Assembly: GCA_019685655.1 (NCBI GenBank)
Contig: JABFQP010000003.1
Span: forward strand, 186,001 to 250,000
DNA: 64,000 nucleotides
Source of the DNA: Candidatus Bathyarchaeota archaeon A05DMB-5
GTDB lineage: Archaea; Thermoproteota; Bathyarchaeia; Bathyarchaeales; Bathycorpusculaceae
Reading direction: 5' to 3'
Of this stretch, positions 17,233 to 25,673 are shown one piece after another. Made by a program: the position numbers and the translations under genes. Below the pieces are notes generated by a model that did no database searches, was not told where the DNA came from, and saw only the letters and a program-made list of their open reading frames with translations. Position 1 is the stretch's first letter. Every line of letters begins with the position of its first letter.

Positions 17233-18211
17233 CATTCTAAAAGTTGAACATCTAAAAAAGTATTTTCCAGTTGAGAAAAGCTTTCTTGAAAAACTTTTAG
17301 CACGCACAAAAAGTTTTGTTAAAGCAGTTGATGACGTAAGTTTTTCAATTCGTAGAGGAGAAGTTTTTACGCTTGCTGGAGAGAGCGGTTGTGGAAAAAC
17401 GACAACAGGCAAATTAGTCGTACGGTTAATACCGCCTAGTTCTGGAAAAATTTTCTTCAACAACACAGAAACCACGACGCTTAATCCAGAGAAACTTAGA
17501 ATACTTAGGAGAAAAATGCAAATCATATTTCAAGACCCCTATGCATCATTTAATCCTCGAATGAAAATTGGAGATGCCGTGGGACATCCACTTGAGATTC
17601 ATGGATTAGCAAAACATCAAGAGAAAAGAAAAAAAGTCTTGGAAATGCTTGAACGCGTTGACCTTACTCCGCCGGAGCAGTTTGCAGACTTGTACCCGCA
17701 CCAGTTAAGTGGAGGACAGAGACAACGGGCGGCAATAGCGCGCTCTTTGATTTTAGACCCAGAATTTATAGTTGCAGACGAACCAGTCTCCATGATTGAC
17801 GTTTCTTTGAGAACAACAATCATCGATTTGATGTTGAAATTAAGAAAGGAATTAAACCTTACTTACCTTTTTATAACTCACGATTTGGCAATCGCTAAAT
17901 ATATTTCAGACAGAATAGCAATAATGTACCTTGGAAAAATTGTGGAAATGGGAGATAAAAAAGAGATTTTCTTCAATCCCTTTCACCCCTACACACAAGC
18001 TTTGCTTGCTGCTATACCAGTTCCAAACCCGGAAAGAAAACGAAAACCAATCGCGTTAAAGGGTGAAGTGCCCTCAGCGATAAACATACCTTCTGGATGT
18101 CGTTTTCACCCGCGTTGTCCACATGAAGAAAAAAGGTGTAGAGAGAAAGAACCAGAATTGATTGAGGTTTCGCCTGATCACTTTGTTGCTTGTCACTTAG
18201 TTGAAAAGTGA
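17219..18211 (+). CDS. dppF: Peptide ABC transporter ATPase DppF
   Basis: A protein of 330 residues with Walker A GESGCGKT, signature LSGGQRQRAAIARSL and Walker B FIVADEPVSMID. The C-terminal oligopeptide-transporter domain has GCRFHPRCPHEEKRC. It starts at GTG inside the end of dppD, with AAGGAGTGA upstream, showing translational coupling. It is the last gene of the importer operon, which has no substrate-binding protein in this window. Confidence 0.88.
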   Translation: MSQSDILKVEHLKKYFPVEKSFLEKLLARTKSFVKAVDDVSFSIRRGEVFTLAGESGCGKTTTGKLVVRLIPPSSGKIFFNNTETTTLNPEKLRILRRKMQIIFQDPYASFNPRMKIGDAVGHPLEIHGLAKHQEKRKKVLEMLERVDLTPPEQFADLYPHQLSGGQRQRAAIARSLILDPEFIVADEPVSMIDVSLRTTIIDLMLKLRKELNLTYLFITHDLAIAKYISDRIAIMYLGKIVEMGDKKEIFFNPFHPYTQALLAAIPVPNPERKRKPIALKGEVPSAINIPSGCRFHPRCPHEEKRCREKEPELIEVSPDHFVACHLVEK

Positions 18212-18290
18212 AGCCGCTTAAGAATATAGAAGTCAGGCGTAGAAGAATCTTGTTTTATTTTTAGTCATTAACATTTAGTAAGGTAAATGT

Positions 18291-18410
18291 TTATGCATTG
18301 TTTTTTGATGCACGCAACCAGAGAGCGCCTGAGACTATTATAAAGGCTAAGGTAACAAAGAAGAGAAACATCAACATTTTAACCGCATCTGCAGCAATTT
18401 CCTCGAACAT
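18291..18410 (-). CDS. Small membrane protein of 39 residues
   Basis: This short ORF encodes one acidic N-terminal stretch (MFEEIAADAVK), one hydrophobic helix (about residues 12-31) and a short basic tail (WLRASKNNA), the shape of a single-span membrane micropeptide. GGTGGGAAGG lies 10-20 bases upstream of its ATG. It is convergent with dppF and upstream of no other gene. The family is not recognised, and coding status rests on composition only. Confidence 0.45.
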   Translation of the reverse strand: MFEEIAADAVKMLMFLFFVTLAFIIVSGALWLRASKNNA

Positions 18411-18509
18411 TTTCTTAAGCCTTCCCACCAATACTTTTCGCTTTACTGCCTAAAAGCAAAGTTTCCAAAGCTGAAATGAGTGTGTAATAGGGTATATTTT
18501 GAGAAATGA

Positions 18510-18527
18510 TATATGCTTGTGCATATA
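18510..18527. repeat. Inverted repeat TATATGC-TTGT-GCATATA
   Basis: Perfect 7-bp arms around a 4-base loop in the gap between the small membrane protein and the surface protein gene. It lies about 100 bases upstream of the small ORF on the (-) strand and about 100 bases past the stop of the surface protein. It could be an operator or a transcript-end hairpin. Confidence 0.4.
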
Positions 18528-18625
18528 GCAAGGGTTTTATAAAAAAGAGCATTTATAAGGTATTCAGCCTAAGCGGGAAAGGAGAAGGCTTCCCTCATCA
18601 CTTCTTTCTTCTTCTGTTCTAGAAA

Positions 18626-20089
18626 TCAACGGATTCTCTTTCGCAGATCGTAACAGTAATACCAAGCGGTCCAGCCTCTGTAGAACGTGTCTTCTTTCTT
18701 CTTTTTTCTTCTGCGGTAAAGCAGAGCGAGAAGGATGATAAGTATTAATGCGAGTGGGAAGAGCAGATACCAGAAGAGTGCCCACCATGGGAAATATGCA
18801 CCCGCCGCTATAGAATGATAGTAGGCTGTCGCGTTGTGAGGGGCGTTCATGAAAACTGTTATTGTGCGTGTTCCAGCGATTTGAGTGGTTTCGTCAACTT
18901 TCCAATAGTCAAAGTCGTATCCTTCAACAACCGGAGCTGTTAAGCTGACATTTTCAAATTGATCATACCAACCTTCCCCAAGAATCATCACAATACCTGA
19001 AGGAACCATGTTGACAGTCAAATAATACTGTACAATATAATGTGCTGTAACTGTATGATTTGAATTCATAATCACAGTGATCGAATTTGTTGCGTTAAAT
19101 ATCCCATCGACATCCCAGCATACAAACTTGTAACGCGTATTAGTGGTTATGGAAACATGTTCAGGAGCAACTAAGTTGACGTTAGACCCTTCATTATACC
19201 AGCCTTCGCCAGAAATTGTAACTATGTTAGGAGGATTAGTTCTCACAGCTAAATAATACTGCTTTTGTGGAGTGATAGTTAATTTTGTTGATATAGTAGG
19301 ACAATAGGGAACCCCACCAATATCAAGTGGAGCAGTGAATGCGACTGCATAAATTGTTGCTTCTCCGATCATCGCAGTTAGCGGAACGTGCGAAGTTACA
19401 TATGTGTAACTTTTTCCATGTTCAAAAACGTCATCGTTTTGAATATGCAATATTGGATAGTTCGCTATGTCTTGCATATCCACAGCAATTGTGGCGATTT
19501 TTGGTGTTAGGGCAATATTTTGGATTGTTAGATTGAAAACTATTGTTTCTCCTTGAGAACATGACGTTATGGGTTCCAATCTTGTATTTAAAGTGGATAT
19601 TTCCGTTATTTCAATTATCCAGCCAACCTTGAAGGTTAAAGTATCTAATACCATGCTTCCTGCTATATCCACAGTAGCTATTACTGACCATACACCAAAA
19701 ATTATCTCTTCACCATTTTCAGAGGGCCATGGAATTCTAAACAAGAAAGTTGCTATACCGCTCTCATTTGAGGCGCAAGTACCAGTTATCGTTATGTTTT
19801 GAAACGCGTTTATTGGATTCCTAACTTGAAAACCAACAAGTTTGTTGGATAATGGATTTTCATTGTAAGTTACTAGAGCGTAAAGAATAAGCAATTCTTG
19901 CGGTTGATATGCATCACTTGATTGGTTTAGTCCTCTTCCATCAAATGGCGCCTTGTCTGTAAAGACATCAATTTTTCTTTCGCCGCTTTCTGAAAAAGTA
20001 ATTTTCGTGTTCATGGGTATTAATCCAAAAAGAAATACTGTAATTGTAAGCACCACAGCTAACTTTCTTATCTTAAAGTCCATCTCCAA
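18626..20089 (-). CDS. Surface protein with two InlB-like B-repeats and a C-terminal anchor
   Basis: A protein of 487 residues. It has a signal peptide (about 8-30), a beta-rich region (to about 280), then two similar repeats of about 65-70 residues, each with GEGWY and ending in H-x-V/A-T-A-H/Y-Y. These resemble the divergent InlB B-repeat of cell-surface proteins. A strong membrane helix (WWALFWYLLFPLALILI) is followed by a lysine/arginine-rich stop and a 20-residue tail. It is extracellular and anchored by the C-terminus. Role unknown. The next gene upstream is the tRNA-Lys. Confidence 0.65.
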   Translation of the reverse strand: MEMDFKIRKLAVVLTITVFLFGLIPMNTKITFSESGERKIDVFTDKAPFDGRGLNQSSDAYQPQELLILYALVTYNENPLSNKLVGFQVRNPINAFQNITITGTCASNESGIATFLFRIPWPSENGEEIIFGVWSVIATVDIAGSMVLDTLTFKVGWIIEITEISTLNTRLEPITSCSQGETIVFNLTIQNIALTPKIATIAVDMQDIANYPILHIQNDDVFEHGKSYTYVTSHVPLTAMIGEATIYAVAFTAPLDIGGVPYCPTISTKLTITPQKQYYLAVRTNPPNIVTISGEGWYNEGSNVNLVAPEHVSITTNTRYKFVCWDVDGIFNATNSITVIMNSNHTVTAHYIVQYYLTVNMVPSGIVMILGEGWYDQFENVSLTAPVVEGYDFDYWKVDETTQIAGTRTITVFMNAPHNATAYYHSIAAGAYFPWWALFWYLLFPLALILIILLALLYRRRKKKKEDTFYRGWTAWYYCYDLRKRIR

Positions 20090-20216
20090 TCATGCATATA
20101 ATTAATAGTGAATACTTTAACAAATATTCCGCAATCATGAATATTACTATAAAGGATGCGTTTTCCAAAAGTCACAACCACAAAAATTTAAAAAATAATG
20201 TCAACACGCCTTTAGA

Positions 20217-20323
20217 CGGGCCCGCCGGGAACTGTCCCCTGAAAGGCACGAATCTTCCAAGTTTGAACCCGGGACCCCCGGGTTAAAAGCCCGGTGCTCT
20301 AATCCTTACTGAGCTACGGGCCC
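20217..20323 (-). tRNA. tRNA-Lys (UUU) with an intron in the T loop
   Basis: The acceptor GGGCCCG pairs fully with CGGGCCC, the D stem is GCTC/GAGC, and the anticodon stem CCGGG/CCCGG encloses CTTTTAA with anticodon TTT. The T arm is broken: CCGGG-TTCAAA, then 31 extra bases, then T-CCCGG. Removing 20231-20261 restores a normal seven-base T loop. The discriminator is G, and CCA is not encoded. The mature length is 76. T-loop introns are known from Thermoproteota relatives. Confidence 0.9.
20231..20261 (-). other. tRNA-Lys T-loop intron (59/60, or 58/59)
   Basis: 31 bases folding as CUUGGAAG/CUUUCAGG, an 8-bp helix with two or three wobble pairs. Next to it GUUC of the exon pairs with GGAC of the intron. 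The bulges are AAA and AGU, a full bulge-helix-bulge motif. Cutting after the second base of each bulge would shift the intron by one (20232-20262) and leaves an equally good T loop. Confidence 0.8.
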
Positions 20324-20386
20324 GCCAAGCTTTTAGAAGATGATTGAAGATGTTTTTTAGCATTTCGATTGTTTTGGTGTAAAAAA

Positions 20387-20758
20387 TTAAGCGGTAGATT
20401 GAACTTTTAACAAGCCTGTTATGAAGTTTTTGATTTTGTCGTTTGCGTTGAGTACGGTGTCGATTGTTTTTCTGCCTTTGTCTGTGAGTTTGTAAACTCT
20501 TTTTCTTTCGTTCCATGTACCTTCGATTAGTCCGTTTCTTTCGAGAGAGTATAAGAGCGAGTAAACGGTGCCTGAGCTTACGAGGAGGTGGAATCTGTTG
20601 TGGATGAAGGAAATTACGTCGTAGCCGCTTAAGGGTCCGTTTCTCAGCTCAGCCAAAATGATTATGTCCATGAAGTTTTTGATTATTCTTTCGTGCATTT
20701 TTTTCAAAATTTTTCCTTCCAATCTTTCACCGCCAACAATGATTGTCAGGGCAGTCAT
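20387..20758 (-). CDS. PadR-family transcriptional regulator
   Basis: A protein of 123 residues. The PadR winged helix spans about residues 25-110 (LAELRNGPLSGYDVISFI, SSGTVYSLLYSLERNGLI). The first 20 residues are outside the domain, so a later start is possible. It is divergent from the acetamidase gene, and an inverted repeat lies between them at 20806-20824. No partner gene follows on its own strand except the tRNA, so the acetamidase gene or itself is the likely target. Confidence 0.8.
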   Translation of the reverse strand: MTALTIIVGGERLEGKILKKMHERIIKNFMDIIILAELRNGPLSGYDVISFIHNRFHLLVSSGTVYSLLYSLERNGLIEGTWNERKRVYKLTDKGRKTIDTVLNANDKIKNFITGLLKVQSTA

Positions 20759-20805
20759 GTTTATTCACATTTTAACATTTTAGGTTAGATATAAATATTT
20801 AAATT

Positions 20806-20824
20806 TTATTCGAATTCCGAATAA
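20806..20824. promoter_or_regulatory. Inverted repeat in the padR/acetamidase divergent promoter
   Basis: TTATTCG and CGAATAA form perfect 7-bp arms around AATTC. The site adjoins TTTAAATATTTATAT (TATA region of the PadR gene on the (-) strand) and lies about 90 bases before the acetamidase start. It is a good candidate for the PadR operator. Confidence 0.6.
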
Positions 20825-20916
20825 GAAGTTGAAACAGAATAAAACAAATTTAAACAGCAGAGTCCATAAACCTTTTATAAAAACTGCATGTTTACCCTAA
20901 ATAAAAGGTTAACACC

Positions 20917-21822
20917 ATGAAAAGAATATCAAACCGCAAGGTCATCTACAGCTTCTCACCGAAACACAAACCAGTAGCACACATCGACCTTAAAGAGAAA
21001 ATTCTTCTCGAAACCCAAGATGCGTTTGGAAACCAAGTAAAAAGCGAAAATGCATCAATAGAAAAGCTTGACTGGACGAAAGTGAACGGTGCAACAGGAC
21101 CACTCTACATCAACGGTGCAAAACCCGGCGACACGCTAATTGTGAAGATTGAAGAAATAAGGATGCCGGAAAAAGGCGTAATCGCAACGATACCGAAACA
21201 AGGAGCATTAAGAAATAAACATATCAAACCAACAATAAAAATCGTCCCAATCCAGAACGGACAAGTACATTTTGAAAACGGAATCAAAGTTAAAGCAGAG
21301 CCTATGATAGGCACGATAGGTGTAGCGCCCAAAACCGGCGAAATCCCAACAGGAACCTCGGGCAAACACGGCGGAAACATGGATGTAAAAGAAATAACTG
21401 CAGGTGCAAGGCTCTATTTGCCCGTTTTCGTGGAAGGTGCTCTTTTCGCGGCTGGAGACCTTCATGCGGTTCAGGCTGATGGCGAAGTCTGCGTTTCAGC
21501 GATTGAGATTTCTGGAGAAGTAATCTTAAGCTTTGACGTTCTAAAGGGAAAATGTCCTTCTTGGCCTGTTCTTGAAACGCGTGATAGTTATGCTTTTCTT
21601 GTTTGCGGTGATTCGCTTGATGAGGCTTCAGAGTTGGCTGTTGAAGCGGCTGTGGAAGGGTTAATGCGTGAGTATGGGTGGTCTTTTGAGAATGCCTACA
21701 TGTTCGCTAGCCTTGTTGTTGATGTGAAGGTTAATCAGGTTGTTGACCCGAAAAAAGGCGTAAGGGCTGCTGTTCCGAAAAAGCTGGTTTCGATTGAGAG
21801 TTTATGCCATAAAAAATCGTAA
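20917..21822 (+). CDS. Acetamidase/formamidase family amidase
   Basis: A protein of 301 residues, the usual length. Family features include the TGPLYINGAKPGDTL segment near residue 65, GTIGVAPKTGEIPTG with HGGNMD near 135-155, and LPVFVEGALFAAGDLHAVQ near 170. These enzymes split short amides such as formamide or acetamide to ammonia and the acid. The cell may use it for nitrogen. An eight-base T run at 21870-21877 follows as a terminator. Confidence 0.88.
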   Translation: MKRISNRKVIYSFSPKHKPVAHIDLKEKILLETQDAFGNQVKSENASIEKLDWTKVNGATGPLYINGAKPGDTLIVKIEEIRMPEKGVIATIPKQGALRNKHIKPTIKIVPIQNGQVHFENGIKVKAEPMIGTIGVAPKTGEIPTGTSGKHGGNMDVKEITAGARLYLPVFVEGALFAAGDLHAVQADGEVCVSAIEISGEVILSFDVLKGKCPSWPVLETRDSYAFLVCGDSLDEASELAVEAAVEGLMREYGWSFENAYMFASLVVDVKVNQVVDPKKGVRAAVPKKLVSIESLCHKKS

Positions 21823-21869
21823 AGAAATGTTTCAATAATCAATTATAAAAGACAGCCAGCAACAATCGA

Positions 21870-21877
21870 TTTTTTTT
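21870..21877 (+). terminator. Oligo-T terminator after the acetamidase gene
   Basis: Eight consecutive T about 50 bases past the acetamidase stop codon, followed by a second T5 run. This is consistent with factor-independent archaeal termination before the next (+) strand gene. Confidence 0.4.
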
Positions 21878-21993
21878 AACGCAATTTTTCACTTAAAAGA
21901 GAAAATCTTCCCTTTTTAACAGTCAGCGATATATCTGCATGTTAACAAACGTTATCTCTTTCTTTCGCGGCTAAAACTGAACGGTGCTAATAA

Positions 21994-22593
21994 TTGATTT
22001 CGTGGAAACACTCGTTTAAGCGATTAAGCGAAGAATATGAGATGGCGAAGAAAAAGAAGCAAGCTTTAGACAATTTATTGAACACTGGCAAAATTTCGCC
22101 GCCTACACATGAACTTTTCAACAAGGAAATCGACGCGACGGTGGAAGAAATTGAGAAGCAGCAGAGGGCTTTGCTGGAGAAAATGAACACTAAAATGATG
22201 GAGCTTGAAGAGCAAATCAAAACGTTGGAGATGTTTCTTGCAAACTTTGAAATTCAGCATGTGACAGGTGAGGTTGACGATGAGACTTATCAGCGTGAAA
22301 TCAACCTTCTGTCTGTTGGGCTTGATACTGCAAGGAACGAGTTAGGCGCGGTTAAAGAAGCCATAAATCAACTTTCGACAAACACGTTGAACCTAACAGC
22401 GGATGTGAGTGTGCAAGAAAAAATTGAGCCACAATCTTCACAAAATATTGATGTACCCCAAGCTGAAATCAAAGTTGCCGAAGAAACTCCGCCAGTTGTG
22501 GAAATCAAAGAGATAACAACTTCCGAGCCTGCGCAAGAGCAAGCACAACCTACAGAAACTCAATCACAAACTGAAGAAAAACAAGAAGCGTAA
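21994..22593 (+). CDS. CdvA-like coiled-coil protein
   Basis: A protein of 199 residues. About residues 1-145 are predicted coiled coil with KTLEMFLANFEIQHVTGEVDDETY in the middle. The last 55 residues are a disordered tail rich in Glu, Pro and Gln. The pattern of long helices with 'tGeVddETY' matches the CdvA-like coiled-coil group of Thermoproteota, thought to relate to the ESCRT-based division protein CdvA; the PRC-barrel of true CdvA is missing. No CdvB or CdvC gene is adjacent. The start is TTG at 21994 with GGTG upstream. Confidence 0.55.
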   Translation: MISWKHSFKRLSEEYEMAKKKKQALDNLLNTGKISPPTHELFNKEIDATVEEIEKQQRALLEKMNTKMMELEEQIKTLEMFLANFEIQHVTGEVDDETYQREINLLSVGLDTARNELGAVKEAINQLSTNTLNLTADVSVQEKIEPQSSQNIDVPQAEIKVAEETPPVVEIKEITTSEPAQEQAQPTETQSQTEEKQEA

Positions 22594-22617
22594 TAAACTA
22601 ATAGATAACTTCGCTCC

Positions 22618-22623
22618 TTTTTT
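22618..22623 (+). terminator. Short oligo-T terminator
   Basis: Six T shortly after the CdvA-like stop codon, between it and the TATA-like TTTTATATATTT of the next gene. Weak but well placed. Confidence 0.3.
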
Positions 22624-22699
22624 CTATCTAGTTAGCTTGGAATTTCAGAGTTTTTTATATATTTTAACGTGTGTTTATTTTTCCGAGAGTGCATAATGG

Positions 22700-23797
22700 T
22701 TGATTGACAAAGTGATGATGACTTTTCACGAGAAATTTAGGCAGTATGATTTGGGCGAAGGGCATCCTTTTAGAGGTGACAGATTCGCCAATGCTATGAA
22801 GTTTTTTGAGAATCAAGGTTTGTTTAAGCTTTCGGAAATTGTTCTAGTTGAACCTCAACCAGCATCGAGGGAAGAGTTGTTAAGGGTTCATGATAAGGGT
22901 TATGTGGATTTGATTTTTCGTTTGGCAACGGAGAACACGCCTTATGATGTTGAGACGCCTGTTTCGCCGGAGATTTTGGAGGCTGCACTGTTAATTGTTG
23001 GTGGTGCGATTCGTTGTGGAAGAGCTGTTTTTGATGGTGAAGTGAAACGTGCAATTTCCGTGGGTGGCGGTTATCATCATGCAGGACGCAATTATGGCGG
23101 TGGTTTCTGCATATTTAATGACGTGGCTGTTTTGGTTGAGCATTTGAGAGCTAATTATAATGTTAAGCGTTTTTTAATATTGGATTATGATGTGCATTTT
23201 GGAAATGGCACAAGCGACATTTACTATCATGACCCAAGCGTGCTGTACATTTCTTTGCACCAAGACCCAAGGACGATTTATCCGGGAACAGGTTTTGTTG
23301 AACAGATTGGAGAATATGCTGGGGAGGGTTACAATATTAACGTGCCTTTACCGCCGAGGACAAGTGACAACACATACCTTTATGCGTTGAATGAAGTTTT
23401 TGTGCCGTTAGCAGAGGAGTTTGAGCCTGAAATAATAATTGCAAATGGCGGAAACGACCCGCACTTTGCTGATATGCTTGGAGATTTGAATTTGACTGTG
23501 AAGGGTTTTTTTAGAATTTCGCAGTTGATTAGGGAAACGGCGGACAAGGTTTGTGGTGGAAAGGTTGTTTTGATTCCTGGAAGTGGTTATAACCCGCAGG
23601 TTTTGCCGATGTGTTGGTATGCGCTTGTTGCTGGAGTGGTTGGTTTGAAGGAGATTTGCGTGGAAGATTCTTTTCCGCTACCGAAAGAACCGCCATATTG
23701 TATTAGGGTGGTTGAGAGGACAGTTGATGAGTTGAAGAGGTTGTTGCGTAGGTATTGGTCGTGTTTTGGCGGTTTTGGGTTGAATGTTGTTCCTTGA
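22700..23797 (+). CDS. Histone deacetylase family protein (AcuC/HDAC-like)
   Basis: A protein of 365 residues of the arginase/deacetylase fold. The tandem active-site histidines are in GGYHHAGRNYGGG, zinc ligands in DYDVHFGNGT and GGNDPHFAD, and the late GSGYNP carries the catalytic-tyrosine position. The family removes acetyl groups from lysines, acetyl-polyamines or acetoin-related substrates. No archaeal histone gene is in this window, so the substrate is open. The start is TTG at 22700; GTG at 22712 is an alternative. Confidence 0.85.
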   Translation: MIDKVMMTFHEKFRQYDLGEGHPFRGDRFANAMKFFENQGLFKLSEIVLVEPQPASREELLRVHDKGYVDLIFRLATENTPYDVETPVSPEILEAALLIVGGAIRCGRAVFDGEVKRAISVGGGYHHAGRNYGGGFCIFNDVAVLVEHLRANYNVKRFLILDYDVHFGNGTSDIYYHDPSVLYISLHQDPRTIYPGTGFVEQIGEYAGEGYNINVPLPPRTSDNTYLYALNEVFVPLAEEFEPEIIIANGGNDPHFADMLGDLNLTVKGFFRISQLIRETADKVCGGKVVLIPGSGYNPQVLPMCWYALVAGVVGLKEICVEDSFPLPKEPPYCIRVVERTVDELKRLLRRYWSCFGGFGLNVVP

Positions 23798-23811
23798 GTT
23801 TTTGTTTGTGT

Positions 23812-23849
23812 GCTCTGCGCAGCTATACCCCCCTTATTTATAGGTTGAA
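23812..23849 (+). promoter_or_regulatory. C6-TATA motif, copy 1
   Basis: ATACCCCCCTTAT at 23825-23837, then TTATAGGTTGAA, preceded by GCTCTGCGCAGC. The same arrangement recurs at 48185-48225. This copy lies between the deacetylase stop and the rubrerythrin start, with a TATA-like TTTATAGG that could drive rubrerythrin. Confidence 0.45.
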
Positions 23850-23937
23850 TTTTTGGTTGATTTTGGGCGGTTTTGGGGAACTCTTTTATGAGTGTTGCGT
23901 GTAAATTATATGAGTCATAATGGAGGTTAGGCATTAG

Positions 23938-24510
23938 ATGGAATTGAAAGGTAGCAGAACGGAGAAGAATTTGTTGGCGGCTTTCGCTGGCGAGTCGCAG
24001 GCTAGAATGCGCTACACCTTCTTCGCCAGCGTTGCGAAGAAGGAAGGTTACGAGCAGATTTCGGCGATTTTCACAGAAACCGCGGACAACGAGAAAGAAC
24101 ACGCTGAGCTTTTCTTTAAGTTCTTAAAAGGCGGCTTGGTGGAGATTACTGCAGCCTATCCAGCAGGCGTTATTGCCTCGACAGCGGAAAATTTGCGGGC
24201 TGCGGCTGAAGGCGAAAAATACGAGTGGGGCACGCTTTATCCTAATTTTGCAGAGATTGCCGAAGAGGAAGGTTTTCCAGAGGTTGCAAGAACTTTTCGG
24301 AATGTTGCGAAGGTTGAAGAGTATCATGAGAGACGATATAGAAAATTGTTGGAAAATGTTGAGCTTGGCAGAGTTTTCAAAAGAGAAAAGCCAGTGATGT
24401 GGAAGTGTCGAAACTGTGGATACGTGATGGAAGGCAAAGAAGCGCCAGAAAAATGTCCGGTTTGCGACCACCCGAAAAGCTACTATGAGCTTTGGACAGA
24501 AAACTACTAA
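23938..24510 (+). CDS. Rubrerythrin
   Basis: A protein of 190 residues. An N-terminal ferritin-like domain (about 1-140) has diiron ligands in [18 protein letters not shown] and the later [10 protein letters not shown]-terminal rubredoxin-type domain has CRNC and CPVC. It reduces hydrogen peroxide using electrons from rubredoxin-like partners, a sign of an anaerobe that meets oxygen. GGAGG upstream is well placed. It converges with the Lrp gene; T-rich bases lie between. Confidence 0.93.
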   Translation: MELKGSRTEKNLLAAFAGESQARMRYTFFASVAKKEGYEQISAIFTETADNEKEHAELFFKFLKGGLVEITAAYPAGVIASTAENLRAAAEGEKYEWGTLYPNFAEIAEEEGFPEVARTFRNVAKVEEYHERRYRKLLENVELGRVFKREKPVMWKCRNCGYVMEGKEAPEKCPVCDHPKSYYELWTENY

Positions 24511-24519
24511 AAACATTTT

Positions 24520-25038
24520 TTATTTTTCTTGTTGCTGCATTTCTGCTAAATATTTCAAGTGAAAGGGTTTCACCAGTTCTTTTCCCCGAAGATTCACAAG
24601 AACGGATTGAATGTCCTCGGTGAACTCTCCCATTTCAAGCCTATAATCCCGCATGAACTCGTCATATTCTGGGTAACTCTTGTGAAGAGAAATCATGAAG
24701 GAATCAACGCCCATGCCTCTGCAAGCGCCAGCCATGATAATGTTGTTTTGATTCTTAAGCCAATCCAAAGCTCTTTTTCGAGTGGCTTCATAGTGTTCTT
24801 TTGATGCGATAGCAGACTTAATCTTGACTAGGGTAATCGCGAAAATTTCAAAGCCAAGCTTATTCCATTTCGGAATCGCAGTGTAACCATCAATAAACTC
24901 TTTTTCTAGAATGGCTCTTTTCCGCGTGACGGTCGGCTGAGATATTCCCAAAACTTTAGCTAACTGTCGGTCACTGCGTTTAGAATCTCTCATTAACTCT
25001 AACAGAAGCCTATAATCTGACGGCTTAAGGTTCGCCAT
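24520..25038 (-). CDS. Lrp/AsnC-family transcriptional regulator
   Basis: A protein of 172 residues. The helix-turn-helix covers about residues 5-60 (LMRDSKRSDRQLAKVLGISQ, then PTVTRKRAILEKE). A longer C-terminal part is only loosely like the usual ligand-binding RAM domain. ATG at 25038 is chosen because GAGGTG ends seven bases before it. An earlier ATG at 25053 overlaps that binding site. The effector is unknown. Confidence 0.8.
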   Translation of the reverse strand: MANLKPSDYRLLLELMRDSKRSDRQLAKVLGISQPTVTRKRAILEKEFIDGYTAIPKWNKLGFEIFAITLVKIKSAIASKEHYEATRKRALDWLKNQNNIIMAGACRGMGVDSFMISLHKSYPEYDEFMRDYRLEMGEFTEDIQSVLVNLRGKELVKPFHLKYLAEMQQQEK

Positions 25039-25103
25039 AATATCGCACCTCATTGTTAATGCATTGTCTCAATTTTTATGTCTTGCTAATCGGAAACTTG
25101 ATT

Positions 25104-25667
25104 TTAGGTATTTTCTAGAAATTTGACTGCTTTTTCAAGTATTACCTCGTGTAGGTTTCCTCTGTTCTCAAAAGTGACCACATGCACTTCTGCGTCTTCT
25201 CTGCTTCTAATCTCATTTATCAGTTTGTCCCGTGCCTTCCAATGAATTATGCCAACCACAAGCTTTTTACTTTCAGTAGCCCGCTTAACCGCTTCCCTAA
25301 ACCGTTCAGAAAACAACTCCATCGGTCCAACCTCATCAACAGCAACCACATCCAAACCCTCAACAGCCCTCAAAATCGCAGCAACGCCCACACCGTCAAG
25401 GTCTTCCAAGTTCACGCGGTACTTGCCAACCCTTGGACCACTAGGCTGATTAACATGCGCAAGCCACCCACGCTCGCCACTGCTCAAATCCAAAATTTCA
25501 AAACCAACCCGTGTACCGCAAGAGCGAACTTCACGACTTAACATTCCACCGACACGGTAGCCTCTAGCTTTCAACGCCTCAACAATCTTCAAAAGAACAC
25601 TTGACTTACCAACACCCGGACTGCCAGTTAAAAGCAAAACTCGTTTCTGCAACTTAACCAGCTTCAA
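25104..25667 (-). CDS. THEP1-family nucleoside triphosphatase
   Basis: A protein of 187 residues. Walker A GSPGVGKSS lies near residue 16, and VVAVDEVGPMELFSE near 107-121 is the signature Walker B of THEP1 NTPases, found in thermophilic archaea and bacteria. They hydrolyse ATP, GTP and other NTPs in vitro; the cellular role is unsettled. It lies six bases after the M55 peptidase gene in a two-gene operon. Confidence 0.88.
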   Translation of the reverse strand: MKLVKLQKRVLLLTGSPGVGKSSVLLKIVEALKARGYRVGGMLSREVRSCGTRVGFEILDLSSGERGWLAHVNQPSGPRVGKYRVNLEDLDGVGVAAILRAVEGLDVVAVDEVGPMELFSERFREAVKRATESKKLVVGIIHWKARDKLINEIRSREDAEVHVVTFENRGNLHEVILEKAVKFLENT

Positions 25668-25673
25668 AACACC

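Noticed and set aside
20283-20516. ORF overlapping the tRNA-Lys gene on the (-) strand
   Set aside because: It runs through the tRNA and the end of the PadR gene in another frame, with basic low-complexity residues; no support as a gene.
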